A DNA stretch of 64,000 nucleotides from Octadecabacter antarcticus 307 (GTDB lineage Bacteria; Pseudomonadota; Alphaproteobacteria; Rhodobacterales; Rhodobacteraceae): positions 1,850,501-1,914,500 of the forward strand of contig NC_020911.1 of NCBI RefSeq assembly GCF_000155675.2, in the 5' to 3' direction. The position numbers were made by a program, and so were the translations under genes. Shown here one piece after another: positions 52,789 through 61,855 of this stretch. A model generated the notes under the pieces. That model worked only from the letters and a program-made list of their open reading frames with translations, was not told where the DNA came from and did not search any database. Position 1 is the stretch's first letter; the number at the start of each line of letters is the position of its first letter.

Positions 52789-52804
52789 AGCGCCTTGTGG
52801 CGCT
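52789..52804 (+). promoter_or_regulatory. Hairpin in the 5' leader of the sugar transporter operon
   Basis: AGCGCC-TTGT-GGCGCT, 6-bp perfect stem with tetraloop, 23 bp before the binding-protein start. It has no T run, so it is an mRNA-stabilising or operator element rather than a terminator. Confidence 0.45.
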
Positions 52805-52827
52805 AAGACATCAAATAGGAGGATACG

Positions 52828-53889
52828 ATGTTTTCTAAACTTACAAAAGGTCTTTTGGCGACGAGTGTCGCGACGTCTGCGCTGTTGGGCGCGGGCGTTG
52901 CGTCTGCCGAAGATATGGTCGCACTGCTTTTGCCTGAGAATGTGAACCCACGTTGGGAACAGCAAGACGCTGCAGCATTTGTGGCGACGATGGCCAGGAT
53001 TGCGCCAGAGATTAAAGTTGAAGTATTCAATGCAAATAACGACACGTCTGTGCAACAACGTCAGGCTGAGCAGGCCCTGACACAGGGCGCCAAGGTGCTT
53101 ATTGTAATTCCAATTGATGGTGAAAGCTCTGCTATAATCGCGGATACGGCTGCTGAAGAAGGCGTGCCGACGATCGCTTATGATCGCATGATCAACTCTT
53201 TGAACACAACATTCTGGGTTCAGGCCGATCTTGAGGGTATGGGTTATGACCAAGCGATGCACATCATCAACAACACACGCGATGGCGACACTTTTGTGAT
53301 GCTCAAGGGATCTCCGACAGACCCGAACGCAGCCGTGATCCACAATGGCCAGCTGCGTGCGTTGACGCCGTTGTATGAAAGTGGTGCCCGAGTGATGGGA
53401 TACGAGAATTGGACTGAAGGTTGGGATCCAACGATTGCACGTCGCTCCATGGATCAGGCGCTTACATTGCTGGATAACGGCGTTCAGGGTGTTGTGTCGT
53501 CCAATGATGGTAATGCCGGTGCGGCAATTGCCGCGATGGAAGAGCAGGGCATGGCTGGCACCGTTCCGGTTTCAGGTCTGGACTGCACAATTCAGGCGCA
53601 ACAGCTGATGTTGCTGGGCCTTCAGACCCAGTGTGGCTGGCGGCCGCTTGAAGATATGGCAGCGGCTGCAGCGCAGGTATCTGTTCGTCTTGTGAACGGC
53701 GAAGACTTCTCCGATCTCGCACCTCAGACGGTCGAGAACGGTGTTGGTGCAACAGTGGCCTATGTCCCAGTCGGCTCATATTCCGCCGTTGGTGTCGACG
53801 GTGTCGCCTATGTCATCGCTAATGACGCGTCCATTACCAAAGAGATGGTCTGTCAGGGAGAAGCCGCAGAAACCACTTTCTGCCAGTGA
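52828..53889 (+). CDS. Sugar ABC transporter substrate-binding protein (XylF/RbsB-type)
   Basis: 353 aa with a signal peptide (LLATSVATSALLGAGVASA, cleavage before ED) and TAGGAGG upstream. Type I periplasmic-binding fold: VEVFNANNDTSVQQRQAEQA, AKVLIVIPIDGESSAI, GVPTIAYDRMI and VVSSNDGNAGAAIAAMEEQG match the xylose/ribose-binding group. It captures an aldose or related sugar in the periplasm. Confidence 0.92.
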   Translation: MFSKLTKGLLATSVATSALLGAGVASAEDMVALLLPENVNPRWEQQDAAAFVATMARIAPEIKVEVFNANNDTSVQQRQAEQALTQGAKVLIVIPIDGESSAIIADTAAEEGVPTIAYDRMINSLNTTFWVQADLEGMGYDQAMHIINNTRDGDTFVMLKGSPTDPNAAVIHNGQLRALTPLYESGARVMGYENWTEGWDPTIARRSMDQALTLLDNGVQGVVSSNDGNAGAAIAAMEEQGMAGTVPVSGLDCTIQAQQLMLLGLQTQCGWRPLEDMAAAAAQVSVRLVNGEDFSDLAPQTVENGVGATVAYVPVGSYSAVGVDGVAYVIANDASITKEMVCQGEAAETTFCQ

Positions 53890-53900
53890 TCAGGACTGTC

Positions 53901-54716
53901 ATGTCTTTTGAAAACAAAACGGTGGGGCATACAGCCCCACCACCTCACCTGAGGGTGAGTGGAATTCACAAACGCTTTGGTGGTGTTAACGCGTTGCGAG
54001 GTGTCGACTTTGAAGTCGCACGTGGCGAAGTGATGGCGTTGGTCGGCGACAATGGCGCGGGTAAGTCCACGCTGATGAAAGTCCTTGCTGGCGCACATGC
54101 CGCCAACGAGGGACAGTTCTTTATTGATGAAGCGCCTGTGAATGTCACAACTCCGAATGATGCCAACGGTCTTGGAATCCAGATTGTCTATCAAGATCTT
54201 GCTTTGTGCGAAAATCTAGACGTCGCGGCTAACCTGTCCCTCGGTTCGGAGCCGGTGAAGTCTGGATGGGGTTTTTTACCCCGTCTTTTGCGCCCGCTGG
54301 ATGATCTTGAGATGGAGGTCAAAGCCAAGAATGCGATCGATCGCCTTCAGGTCAAAACACTGCAATCGGTGCGCGCCAAGGTTGGTGGACTATCGGGTGG
54401 TCAGCGCCAGGCGATTGCAATTGCACGGGCTGTTGGCGCTGATTGTTCAGTTGTAATGCTGGATGAACCGACTGCAGCCTTGGGCGTTGCCCAAACGCGG
54501 CAGGTACTAGATGTGGTGAAACGGCTGCGCGATACGGGGCACGCCGTCATCTACATCTCTCATAATATGCGCGACATCTTTGAAGTTGCGGATCGAATTT
54601 GTGTTCTGCGCCACGGCGGCAACGTCGCGACTTGGAGAACCGAAGATACAACTCCTGATGAAATCGTAGTGGCGATGACACGCGGGCTGGACGCAGGTGC
54701 AAACAATGTCGTCTGA
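53901..54716 (+). CDS. Sugar ABC transporter ATP-binding protein (XylG-type, single domain)
   Basis: 271 aa from the ATG at 53901 (an in-frame GTG at 53886 overlaps the previous gene). One nucleotide-binding domain: Walker A VGDNGAGKSTLMKVLAG, signature LSGGQRQAIAIARAV, Walker B VVMLDEPTAALGVAQ, switch ISHNMRD. Usual XylG/RbsA proteins are tandem fusions of about 500 aa; this half-size form, like FrcA, would act as a dimer. Confidence 0.92.
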   Translation: MSFENKTVGHTAPPPHLRVSGIHKRFGGVNALRGVDFEVARGEVMALVGDNGAGKSTLMKVLAGAHAANEGQFFIDEAPVNVTTPNDANGLGIQIVYQDLALCENLDVAANLSLGSEPVKSGWGFLPRLLRPLDDLEMEVKAKNAIDRLQVKTLQSVRAKVGGLSGGQRQAIAIARAVGADCSVVMLDEPTAALGVAQTRQVLDVVKRLRDTGHAVIYISHNMRDIFEVADRICVLRHGGNVATWRTEDTTPDEIVVAMTRGLDAGANNVV

Positions 54717-55920
54717 TCTTAAACTCACATTTATCGATCGATTGCGCATCATGCGCGAAACTCGGTTTGGGGCATTTGTGCCTGTACTTTTAGCACTCGC
54801 AGCGATCTGGACCTATTTCGGTATTGCGGTTCCAATTTGGAACTATTGGGGCGATTCTGACGCTGAAAACATTCGGTTTATCTTTCTTAGCTCACGCAAC
54901 ATCTACAATCTGTTCATGCAGTCCGCGGTTATTGCAACGCTAGCGGTGGGCATCACGGTGGTGTTGTTACTGGGCGATATTGACCTGTCAGCCGCTGCCA
55001 CCGCCGGTGTATGTGCGGCGCTGTTAGGGGTATTGGTTCTGGCCGGTGTTCCAGCGTGGATGGCGTGTTTAATTGTTATGGGTGTTGGTACTGTTATGGG
55101 GGCAGCGCAGGGCGTGCTGGTCGCATACGTGGGTATTCCGTCGTTCGTTGTGACACTTGCTGGTTTGCTGGGCTTTCAGGGTCTGATGCAGAAAATCCTG
55201 CCAACTGGAAATCTGAACGTTGGTGATCCTTTTATTCGCGGTTTTGCGCGTGTGTTGTTGCCCGACACCGCTGGCTGGGCCTTGGCCACTGCCTGTGTGC
55301 TGGCCTTCGCTGTTCTCAACCTGCGCAAACAAGGGCAGCGTCGCCAGAAGGGGCTTGAACTTGAAAGTAGTGTCGCGGTTTGGGGGCAGGTGGCGTTCTT
55401 TGGCGTATTGATGTTTGCAACTGTGGCGACGTTGAACAGCTATCGCTCGGTGCCATTGTTGGTGGTTCTGTTGATGGCGATTACGGCCCTTGTGGGCTGG
55501 GTGACGACGTCGACACCTTATGGGCGATCGATCTTTGCGGTGGGTGGGAACCAAGAAAGTGCACGTCGTGTTGGTATGAACGTCAAACGCATTCGGGTTT
55601 CTGCCTTTGCGATTGTCGGGTTGATGGCGGCGATTGGCGGCATCTTTGGGGCATCGCGGTTTGGGTCAGTATCGTACACGGCTTTCGCGGGTGGATCGCT
55701 TTTGCTGGAATCCATTGGTGCGGCGGTGATTGGCGGAACGTCTTTATTTGGTGGGCGTGGATCAGTCTGGAACGCCATCCTTGGTGCACTGGTAATCGGA
55801 TCACTCGGCAACGGTTTGGATTTGTCGGGCGCAAGTTCAGCGGACAAGCTGATGTTCTCAGGCGCGATCTTGTTGTTGGCCGTCGCCATAGACGCGGTTT
55901 CGCGCTCTGGCAGCACGTAA
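54706..55920 (+). CDS. Sugar ABC transporter permease (XylH/RbsC-type)
   Basis: 404 aa from the ATG at 54706, overlapping the ATPase gene by 11 bp. About ten or more membrane helices. Signature blocks: LLGDIDLSAAATAGVCAALL, then VAYVGIPSFVVTLAGLLGFQ, FAVGGNQESARRVGMNVKRI and AAVIGGTSLFGGRGSVWNAI. It forms the inner-membrane channel of the sugar importer. Confidence 0.93.
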   Translation: MSSDLKLTFIDRLRIMRETRFGAFVPVLLALAAIWTYFGIAVPIWNYWGDSDAENIRFIFLSSRNIYNLFMQSAVIATLAVGITVVLLLGDIDLSAAATAGVCAALLGVLVLAGVPAWMACLIVMGVGTVMGAAQGVLVAYVGIPSFVVTLAGLLGFQGLMQKILPTGNLNVGDPFIRGFARVLLPDTAGWALATACVLAFAVLNLRKQGQRRQKGLELESSVAVWGQVAFFGVLMFATVATLNSYRSVPLLVVLLMAITALVGWVTTSTPYGRSIFAVGGNQESARRVGMNVKRIRVSAFAIVGLMAAIGGIFGASRFGSVSYTAFAGGSLLLESIGAAVIGGTSLFGGRGSVWNAILGALVIGSLGNGLDLSGASSADKLMFSGAILLLAVAIDAVSRSGST

Positions 55921-55935
55921 AGTTAGGGGTAATAC

Positions 55936-56385
55936 ATGTGGACAGATAAACAAAACCAAACGCTCATTTTGATCTTGGATGAACTTATTCCTGCGAATGA
56001 AAAAGCAGGAGTACCGGCGGCGGGTGCTTTGGGTGTTGCTGATTTTCTCCCTGCGGCAACGCCTTATGCAATTGACCCGGTTCAGTCTATTACGGAGGTC
56101 TTGAAAGCTGTCGATGACAAGATCCCAGACTTTGCTAAGCTTGTAAGGACAGATAAGATCGCCTTGCTGAAAGACGTCGAAACGAGGCACGTGGTCGATT
56201 TCGCAACGCTCGTTCGACTGACTTACATGGGGTATTATAGTCGATCTGATGTGCGGCCAATGTTCGGGGTTGGCGCCCACCCGGTCCAGCCCAAGGGCTA
56301 CGATGTAGCACGTGAAAGCAATGAATTGATGGACAGCCTTACTGCGCCAGTGCGCGCACGTGGCCAAGTCTTTCGCGACGTATAA
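55936..56385 (+). CDS. Small subunit-like protein of a GMC dehydrogenase (gluconate 2-dehydrogenase subunit 3-like)
   Basis: 149 aa. LILILDELIPANEKAGVPAA near the N-terminus and YYSRSDVRPMFGVGAHPVQP in the middle resemble the small partner of membrane-associated GMC dehydrogenases. No clear Tat signal is seen. It lies 24 bp before the GMC flavoprotein gene, the usual arrangement. It probably stabilises or anchors that enzyme. The family call rests on context and weak motifs. Confidence 0.6.
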   Translation: MWTDKQNQTLILILDELIPANEKAGVPAAGALGVADFLPAATPYAIDPVQSITEVLKAVDDKIPDFAKLVRTDKIALLKDVETRHVVDFATLVRLTYMGYYSRSDVRPMFGVGAHPVQPKGYDVARESNELMDSLTAPVRARGQVFRDV

Positions 56386-56409
56386 CGTCGCAATAAGAGG
56401 ACGAACACT

Positions 56410-58029
56410 ATGAAGAATGAACCGGTTGACGTGCTGATCGTCGGGGCGGGCGCATCAGGTGCGGCCATCGCCTGGTCCCTGCTTGAGACGCGGATGCGCA
56501 TCTTATGTTTAGAACAGGGGCCTCATCTTGCGGATAAAGATTTCCCTAGCCGTGATGATGACTATGAATTGTCGCGCTTTGGAAAATTTTCGTGTGACCC
56601 GAATGTGCGCGGGCTTAAGCAGGACTATCCTATAAACGCCGATGACAGCTGCATTATGCCGGTGAATTTCAACGCGGTTGGTGGGTCAACGATCAACTTC
56701 TTGGGTCATTGGCCGCGGATGAAGCCATCTGACTTCAAAACGAAAACTCTGGATGGCGTCGCTGACGATTGGCCCGTTGATTACGCTACGCTTTCGCCGT
56801 TCTATGACATGAACGACCAAACTACGGGTGTTTCCGGGTTGGCTGGCAATCCAGCATATCCAAAATACTCCCCCCCGCTGCCACCCATTCCGATTGGAAA
56901 ACTTGGGCAAACGTTGGCAAAGGGCTTCAATGAAATGGGCTGGCACTGGTGGCCCTCGGATGTATCAATCCTGAGCGAGGATTACGACGGGCGACAGAAA
57001 TGCGTGAATGCCGGAACCTGCGATTTGGGCTGTGCGGCTGGAGCCAAGGGTGGCACCAATTTCACTTATTGGCCAATGCTGGAAAATGCTGGTGTTGAAC
57101 TGCGCACTGAATGTCGCGTGCGTGAAATTACGGTCGATCAGGATACTGGAATGGCAACGGGTGTTATCTATCACGGGTCAGACGGACAAGTGCATGAACA
57201 AAAGGCTGAACTTGTTATTGTTGCGTGCAACGGCGTCGGCACGCCGCGTCTGTTGCTGAATTCCAAGTCAAAAATATTTCCAGATGGGTTGGCAAACCGA
57301 TCCGGCATGGTTGGTAAAAACCTGATGTTTCATCCGCTTACTGGGGTAACTGGTGTTTTTGATGAACCCATGAAAGGCCACGAAGGTCCGATGGCTTGTT
57401 CGATCCTCAGCCAAGAATTTTATGAGACTGATGCGACCCGTGGTTTCGTGCGTGGCTACGGTCTCCATTCGGGGCGATCTACAACTCCAATGACTTATGC
57501 GTTGGGTGGTTTCGGCATAGATAACCCTATCCCCTGGGGCGATGAACATCGCGACGTTATGGACAACGTCTACCCCTATATTGCTGGCCTCACGGTAGTC
57601 GCTGAAGATCTACCCGAAGAACATAACTGCGTCACACTTGATCCTAATCTGACTGATAGCGATGGCATTTCAGCGCCCAAAATCACGTATCGCTTGGGTG
57701 AAAATTCGCGCAAGATCTTAAAGCATGGAGAAGAGCGCGCCAAAGAGATTTTGCTGGCTGCAGGTGCCAACAAAGTGCTGAGCAAGGGCGATGATGCTGT
57801 CTGGTGGCGAGCCGGATGGCATCAGATGGGAACGTGCCGCATGGGCGATGATCCGAGCCGTTCCGTGGTGAACGGCTGGGGCCGAAGCCATGATGTGAAA
57901 AACTTATTTATCGTAGACGGCTCAATTTTTGTAACCGCTGGAGCGGTGAACCCGACATCCACGATCCAAGCACTCGCACTCTATGTCGGGGACAGCATTA
58001 AGACAAATATAGAAACCCTATTCGATTGA
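56410..58029 (+). CDS. GMC-family FAD oxidoreductase
   Basis: 539 aa. FAD motif VLIVGAGASGAAIAWSL with E-containing strand MRILCLEQG, the GMC loop AVGGSTINFLGH, and the C-terminal active site WHQMGTCRMG with GAVNPTSTIQALAL. A CNAGTCDLGCAAGAKG-like Cys-rich loop is typical of sugar or alcohol dehydrogenases of the gluconate-2-dehydrogenase type. It should oxidise a sugar or polyol, giving electrons to a cytochrome or quinone. In this operon the substrate is probably the imported sugar. Confidence 0.92.
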   Translation: MKNEPVDVLIVGAGASGAAIAWSLLETRMRILCLEQGPHLADKDFPSRDDDYELSRFGKFSCDPNVRGLKQDYPINADDSCIMPVNFNAVGGSTINFLGHWPRMKPSDFKTKTLDGVADDWPVDYATLSPFYDMNDQTTGVSGLAGNPAYPKYSPPLPPIPIGKLGQTLAKGFNEMGWHWWPSDVSILSEDYDGRQKCVNAGTCDLGCAAGAKGGTNFTYWPMLENAGVELRTECRVREITVDQDTGMATGVIYHGSDGQVHEQKAELVIVACNGVGTPRLLLNSKSKIFPDGLANRSGMVGKNLMFHPLTGVTGVFDEPMKGHEGPMACSILSQEFYETDATRGFVRGYGLHSGRSTTPMTYALGGFGIDNPIPWGDEHRDVMDNVYPYIAGLTVVAEDLPEEHNCVTLDPNLTDSDGISAPKITYRLGENSRKILKHGEERAKEILLAAGANKVLSKGDDAVWWRAGWHQMGTCRMGDDPSRSVVNGWGRSHDVKNLFIVDGSIFVTAGAVNPTSTIQALALYVGDSIKTNIETLFD

Positions 58030-58037
58030 GGTATGCC

Positions 58038-59498
58038 ATGAATTTCCCAACACAAATGTACATTGATGGCGCCTTAACAAACGGAGAAGCAGTTAAGGAC
58101 ATTATCAACCCTGCGACTGAAACCCACGTGGCGACAGTGGCAACTGCTGGGTTTAAGGATGCTGGACGTGCTCTGCAATCGGCGAAGGTGGCGTTCCCAT
58201 CCTGGTCGAAAACATCAATCACTGAGCGTCAGACATGGATGCGTCAGTTACGTGATGAAGTCGTAGCGAATGAAGTCCTGCTGCGGACCTGTATCCATCA
58301 CGAGATGGGAAAGCCTTGGGACCAAACGTTTGAGGATTATGATCGCCTAAAAGTATCACTCGAGTTTTATGCTGAAGAAATCGTCCGGTTCCACGACGTA
58401 GGGTTGGTGGATCGCGCAGGCACACACACGCACCGTATGGTCTATGAACCCGCTGGTGTGGCTCTGGCATTTCTGGCATGGAATTTTCCACTACTTAACT
58501 TAGCGTTCAAGATTGGTCCTGCGATGGCCGCAGGATGCCCAATCATTATCCGTCCGTCAGAGGCGACACCGATTTCTGCCTATGCGGTGGGAATGTTGTG
58601 TGAAAAGATTGGCCTGCCCAAGGGGGTAGTCCAGATATTATGCACCAGCAGCTACGCCGTCGCAGACGCGCTGACGGCATCAACTATACCCGCAGTTGTC
58701 ACGCTCATCGGGTCAACCAACACCGGCAAACATCTTATGCGAACTGGTGCTACTTCGATCAAACGCTATTCGATGGAGTTGGGTGGTAATGCCCCAGTTT
58801 TGGTGTTCAAGGACGCAGACCTTGATTTGGCTGCGGACATCGTGACTGGCGTTAAGTTCAGCAACGCTGGGCAAATTTGCGTGTCGCCCAATCGGGTTTT
58901 TGTCGCGGTCGACGTACTTGACGCATTCACGGAGAAGGTTGTTGAGCGAGCTGAAGCAGCGAAGGTAGGTTTCGACAAAAACAGCGATATTCAAACTGGC
59001 CCAGTGATAGATGGACGGGCGTGGACGCGCCTTAAGGGGCTGATCGATGACGCAGTTGAAGATGGTGCGAAACTGCTTGCAGGCGGGGGGCGGCCCGAGG
59101 GTATGGACAGCGGCCATTTCCTCGCACCAACTGTTTTGGCGGACGTCACTGAAACAATGGATGTCTATCAACAAGAAACCTTTGGACCCATCGTCAGTAT
59201 CGTACCGTTTTCTTGTGAAAAACGTCTTTTGGAAATGGCCAATGACTGCGAAGTGGGTGGGTTGACGGCGTATATATTTACCCGAGACCTTGCGCGCGCT
59301 GAGCATTACGCAGCTGGGTTGCGATATGGCGAAATTCAAATCAACGGCGTGAAATACGACATCGATCTGCCGCATGGCGGAATCGGGCAGTCGGGAATTG
59401 GGCACGATTGCTCATCTCTTGCACTGCACGACTACCTTGTTCAAAAACGCATCACTCGCGCGCTTGATCATTCGCAATTTGGAAGGGTAAGCACATGA
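58038..59498 (+). CDS. NAD(P)-dependent aldehyde dehydrogenase
   Basis: 486 aa from the ATG at 58038, with GAGG upstream. ALDH marks: PAGVALAFLAWNFPLLNLAF, general-base Glu in MELGGNAPVLVF, nucleophile Cys in FSNAGQICVSPNR, and QQETFGPIVSIVPF. It oxidises a sugar-derived aldehyde or semialdehyde to an acid. It overlaps the next gene by 4 bp and so is part of the sugar operon. Confidence 0.93.
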   Translation: MNFPTQMYIDGALTNGEAVKDIINPATETHVATVATAGFKDAGRALQSAKVAFPSWSKTSITERQTWMRQLRDEVVANEVLLRTCIHHEMGKPWDQTFEDYDRLKVSLEFYAEEIVRFHDVGLVDRAGTHTHRMVYEPAGVALAFLAWNFPLLNLAFKIGPAMAAGCPIIIRPSEATPISAYAVGMLCEKIGLPKGVVQILCTSSYAVADALTASTIPAVVTLIGSTNTGKHLMRTGATSIKRYSMELGGNAPVLVFKDADLDLAADIVTGVKFSNAGQICVSPNRVFVAVDVLDAFTEKVVERAEAAKVGFDKNSDIQTGPVIDGRAWTRLKGLIDDAVEDGAKLLAGGGRPEGMDSGHFLAPTVLADVTETMDVYQQETFGPIVSIVPFSCEKRLLEMANDCEVGGLTAYIFTRDLARAEHYAAGLRYGEIQINGVKYDIDLPHGGIGQSGIGHDCSSLALHDYLVQKRITRALDHSQFGRVST

Positions 59499-60664
59499 AA
59501 ATTACAAAAGTTATCAGTCACGTTCTTGGCTATGATCTGCCAGAAGAACTTGGGTATTCCCAACAGTATTATTCCAAACGCACTGCGCATTTGGTTGAAG
59601 TTCAAACTGATGAAGGGATCACAGGCTGGGGTGAATGTTTTGGCCCGGGGAACGTGGCACTCGCCAATAAGGGGATAGTCGAAAAGGTAATTCAGCCAAT
59701 GATCCTTGGTGATGATCCAATGGATCGCGACGTTATTTGGCACAAGGTTTATAACCTTTTGCGGGACCACGGCCAAAAGGGGATGCCGATGCAATCCTTA
59801 TCCGGAGTGGATATCGCGCTGTGGGATATTGCTGGTAAGGTCGCAGACCTGCCATTGCACAAGCTGATCGGTGGTGCACACCGCACGCAGGTTCAGGCCT
59901 ATGGTTATGGAATGATGCTTAAACGCGAAAGCGTTGATGATCATGTTGCGCGGTTCAAAGACGAGGCCGCTGCGATCCTCGATATGGGCTTCACGGCGAC
60001 CAAAATGAAGGTTGGGCTGGGCCCGAAGGCCGATGTGAAGCTTGCCGCGGCTGTTGCCGAAGGCATTGGTGATCGCGGTAGGTTCATGGTGGATGCGAAC
60101 CACTGCTACACCACAAGTGATGCGTTCTATGTTGGCCGTGCGCTTGAGGAGCTCGACGCTTATTGGTTCGAAGAACCCGTCGCACCCGAAGACCTTGATG
60201 GATACCGCGAACTGCGAGCGGGGCTTCGGGTCAACATCTCGGGTGGTGAGGCAGAGTTTAATCGTTGGGGCTGGCGCAATATCCTTGAGAACCGGGGCTT
60301 GGACATCGCCCAGCCTGAGGTTTGCGCTGTTGGTGGGATCAGCGAATACCTGAGGATCGTGACACTGTGCCACGCGCATTTCACTCCAGTAATAAACCAT
60401 GTCTGGGGGTCCGCTATTGCTGTCGCTACCAACCTGCAATTGTTGGCGGCAATGCCTGCGTTGCCCGGTGGATTGCATCCTTGGGAACCAATGTTGGAAT
60501 TCGACACAACGGACAACAAGTTCCGCGATGAGTTGTTGGAGTTTCCACTAAATATTCAAAGCCAAGTAAAGTTGAATAATGGCTACGTTTCCATTCCTGA
60601 TGGCCCTGGTATCGGTGTCGAACCTGACCTGGCGTTTATCAAACACTTTGAGATTCATGACTAA
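59495..60664 (+). CDS. Mandelate racemase/muconate lactonizing (enolase superfamily) sugar-acid dehydratase-like enzyme
   Basis: 389 aa. The KxK base pair is in TATKMKVGLG, metal ligands are VDANHCY (Asp), WFEEPV (Glu) and SGGEAEFN (Glu), and the His base lies in NHVWGSAIA. This is the pattern of acid-sugar dehydratases such as galactonate, fuconate or galactarate dehydratases, although some relatives are cycloisomerases. With DgoK downstream, dehydration of a galactonate-like acid to a 2-keto-3-deoxy acid is the best guess. Confidence 0.88.
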   Translation: MKITKVISHVLGYDLPEELGYSQQYYSKRTAHLVEVQTDEGITGWGECFGPGNVALANKGIVEKVIQPMILGDDPMDRDVIWHKVYNLLRDHGQKGMPMQSLSGVDIALWDIAGKVADLPLHKLIGGAHRTQVQAYGYGMMLKRESVDDHVARFKDEAAAILDMGFTATKMKVGLGPKADVKLAAAVAEGIGDRGRFMVDANHCYTTSDAFYVGRALEELDAYWFEEPVAPEDLDGYRELRAGLRVNISGGEAEFNRWGWRNILENRGLDIAQPEVCAVGGISEYLRIVTLCHAHFTPVINHVWGSAIAVATNLQLLAAMPALPGGLHPWEPMLEFDTTDNKFRDELLEFPLNIQSQVKLNNGYVSIPDGPGIGVEPDLAFIKHFEIHD

Positions 60665-60700
60665 AACGTAATATTTTACGTTAATAATAAGGAACCTGAT

Positions 60701-61612
60701 ATGTCGGCGCCGGCTTATGCAATTGTGGATTGGGGTACGTCCAGTTTTCGAAGTTGGGTCTTGGATAATTCAGGAGGCGTTCTGAATTCTGACAAAACCG
60801 GCCAAGGGATGTCCACAGTCAATCGAGAGGACTTCCCATCAGTTCTTGAGGCAAGCATGGTTCGGCAAGCAGTCCCGCTGTCTACTCCTATTGTTATCTG
60901 TGGCATGGCAGGTGCCGCTCAAGGTTGGGTTGAAGCACCTTACGCTGAAATCCCGACCCAATTGCATGACATTCACCAGTTTGCTGTCAAACCCACTAAT
61001 ACGGCACGTGACGTGTGGATCATCCCCGGTTTGGCGCAAAGGTCGGTTACAGAACCAGATGTAATGCGAGGCGAGGAAACAATCCTTTACGGTGCAATGT
61101 TATTGGGTAACGGCGATGGGGTTTTTTGCATGCCGGGAACCCATTCAAAATGGGCGTTTGTAATAGATGGACGGGTTGAGAGCTTTCAAACATCGATGAC
61201 TGGCGAGGTGTTCGCCCTGCTGGTCAGGCATTCCACTTTGACACCATTTGTATCCTTGGACGTTGGATGTCTCGCCCATGAAAAAGCGTTTGGCGATGCT
61301 GTCCGTGAGGCTCTCGATAAGCCGCACCAAATCCTGAGTTCCCTGTTTTCCGTGCGGTCTGAACCGCTGTTGTTTGGGGCGCTGCAAGCTGGTGAGCGAA
61401 CTGCGCGTTTGTCTGGCTTGCTGATTGGCCTTGAAATCGCAGGATTGCGTGGGCGAAGCTTCAATCATGTGATGCTCATTTCATCAGGTGAAATCTCGGA
61501 TGTCTATTGTGCTGCTTTGAAGGTCGCAGGGATGACTTTTGAGGTTCTGGATTCTGAAGCTCTCGTCCAGGCAGGGCTTACCCAATACGCCAAACAGATC
61601 GTGTCGCTGTAA
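60701..61612 (+). CDS. dgoK: 2-dehydro-3-deoxygalactonokinase
   Basis: 303 aa. ASKHA-fold kinase motifs: AIVDWGTSSFRSWVL (phosphate 1), VMRGEETILYGAML, CMPGTHSKWAFV (conserved DgoK signature) and SLFSVRSEPLLFGAL. DgoK phosphorylates 2-keto-3-deoxygalactonate to the 6-phosphate, which the aldolase DgoA cleaves to pyruvate and glyceraldehyde-3-phosphate. No dgoA follows here; unrelated element genes begin after about 240 bp. Confidence 0.92.
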   Translation: MSAPAYAIVDWGTSSFRSWVLDNSGGVLNSDKTGQGMSTVNREDFPSVLEASMVRQAVPLSTPIVICGMAGAAQGWVEAPYAEIPTQLHDIHQFAVKPTNTARDVWIIPGLAQRSVTEPDVMRGEETILYGAMLLGNGDGVFCMPGTHSKWAFVIDGRVESFQTSMTGEVFALLVRHSTLTPFVSLDVGCLAHEKAFGDAVREALDKPHQILSSLFSVRSEPLLFGALQAGERTARLSGLLIGLEIAGLRGRSFNHVMLISSGEISDVYCAALKVAGMTFEVLDSEALVQAGLTQYAKQIVSL

Positions 61613-61855
61613 CTTAAGAAGAGATACGCTGAGTAGCCTGAGCAGATCGTGGAAGATTTTTGACCATAAGGTTCCACCATCCGCTAGGGATTTGGCCAAC
61701 TGGCACGATTTATGCGATCTCCTTGAACCGTTCTGAAATCTTACGCTTTTTAAGCGGCTCTTTGAAACGGGACAGCGCTTAATTTGACCGGCGCTTGATG
61801 CGTTGCGCCTGGCCATGCAGGATGGCTGCGACGAGTTTGACAAAAGGTTGTGCCG
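61613..61855 (+). other. Junction between the sugar operon and a second integrative-element module
   Basis: No gene is recognised. CTTTTTAAGCGGC near 61747 may be a terminator trace, but a good stem is lacking. The operon's missing aldolase gene would be expected here. Confidence 0.4.

Noticed and set aside
58713..59405. 230-codon minus-strand frame opposite the aldehyde dehydrogenase
   Set aside because: Fully inside a gene with an intact active site; no domain and no ribosome-binding site.
59798..60478. 226-codon minus-strand frame opposite the enolase-superfamily gene
   Set aside because: Shadow of a gene with intact catalytic residues on the plus strand.
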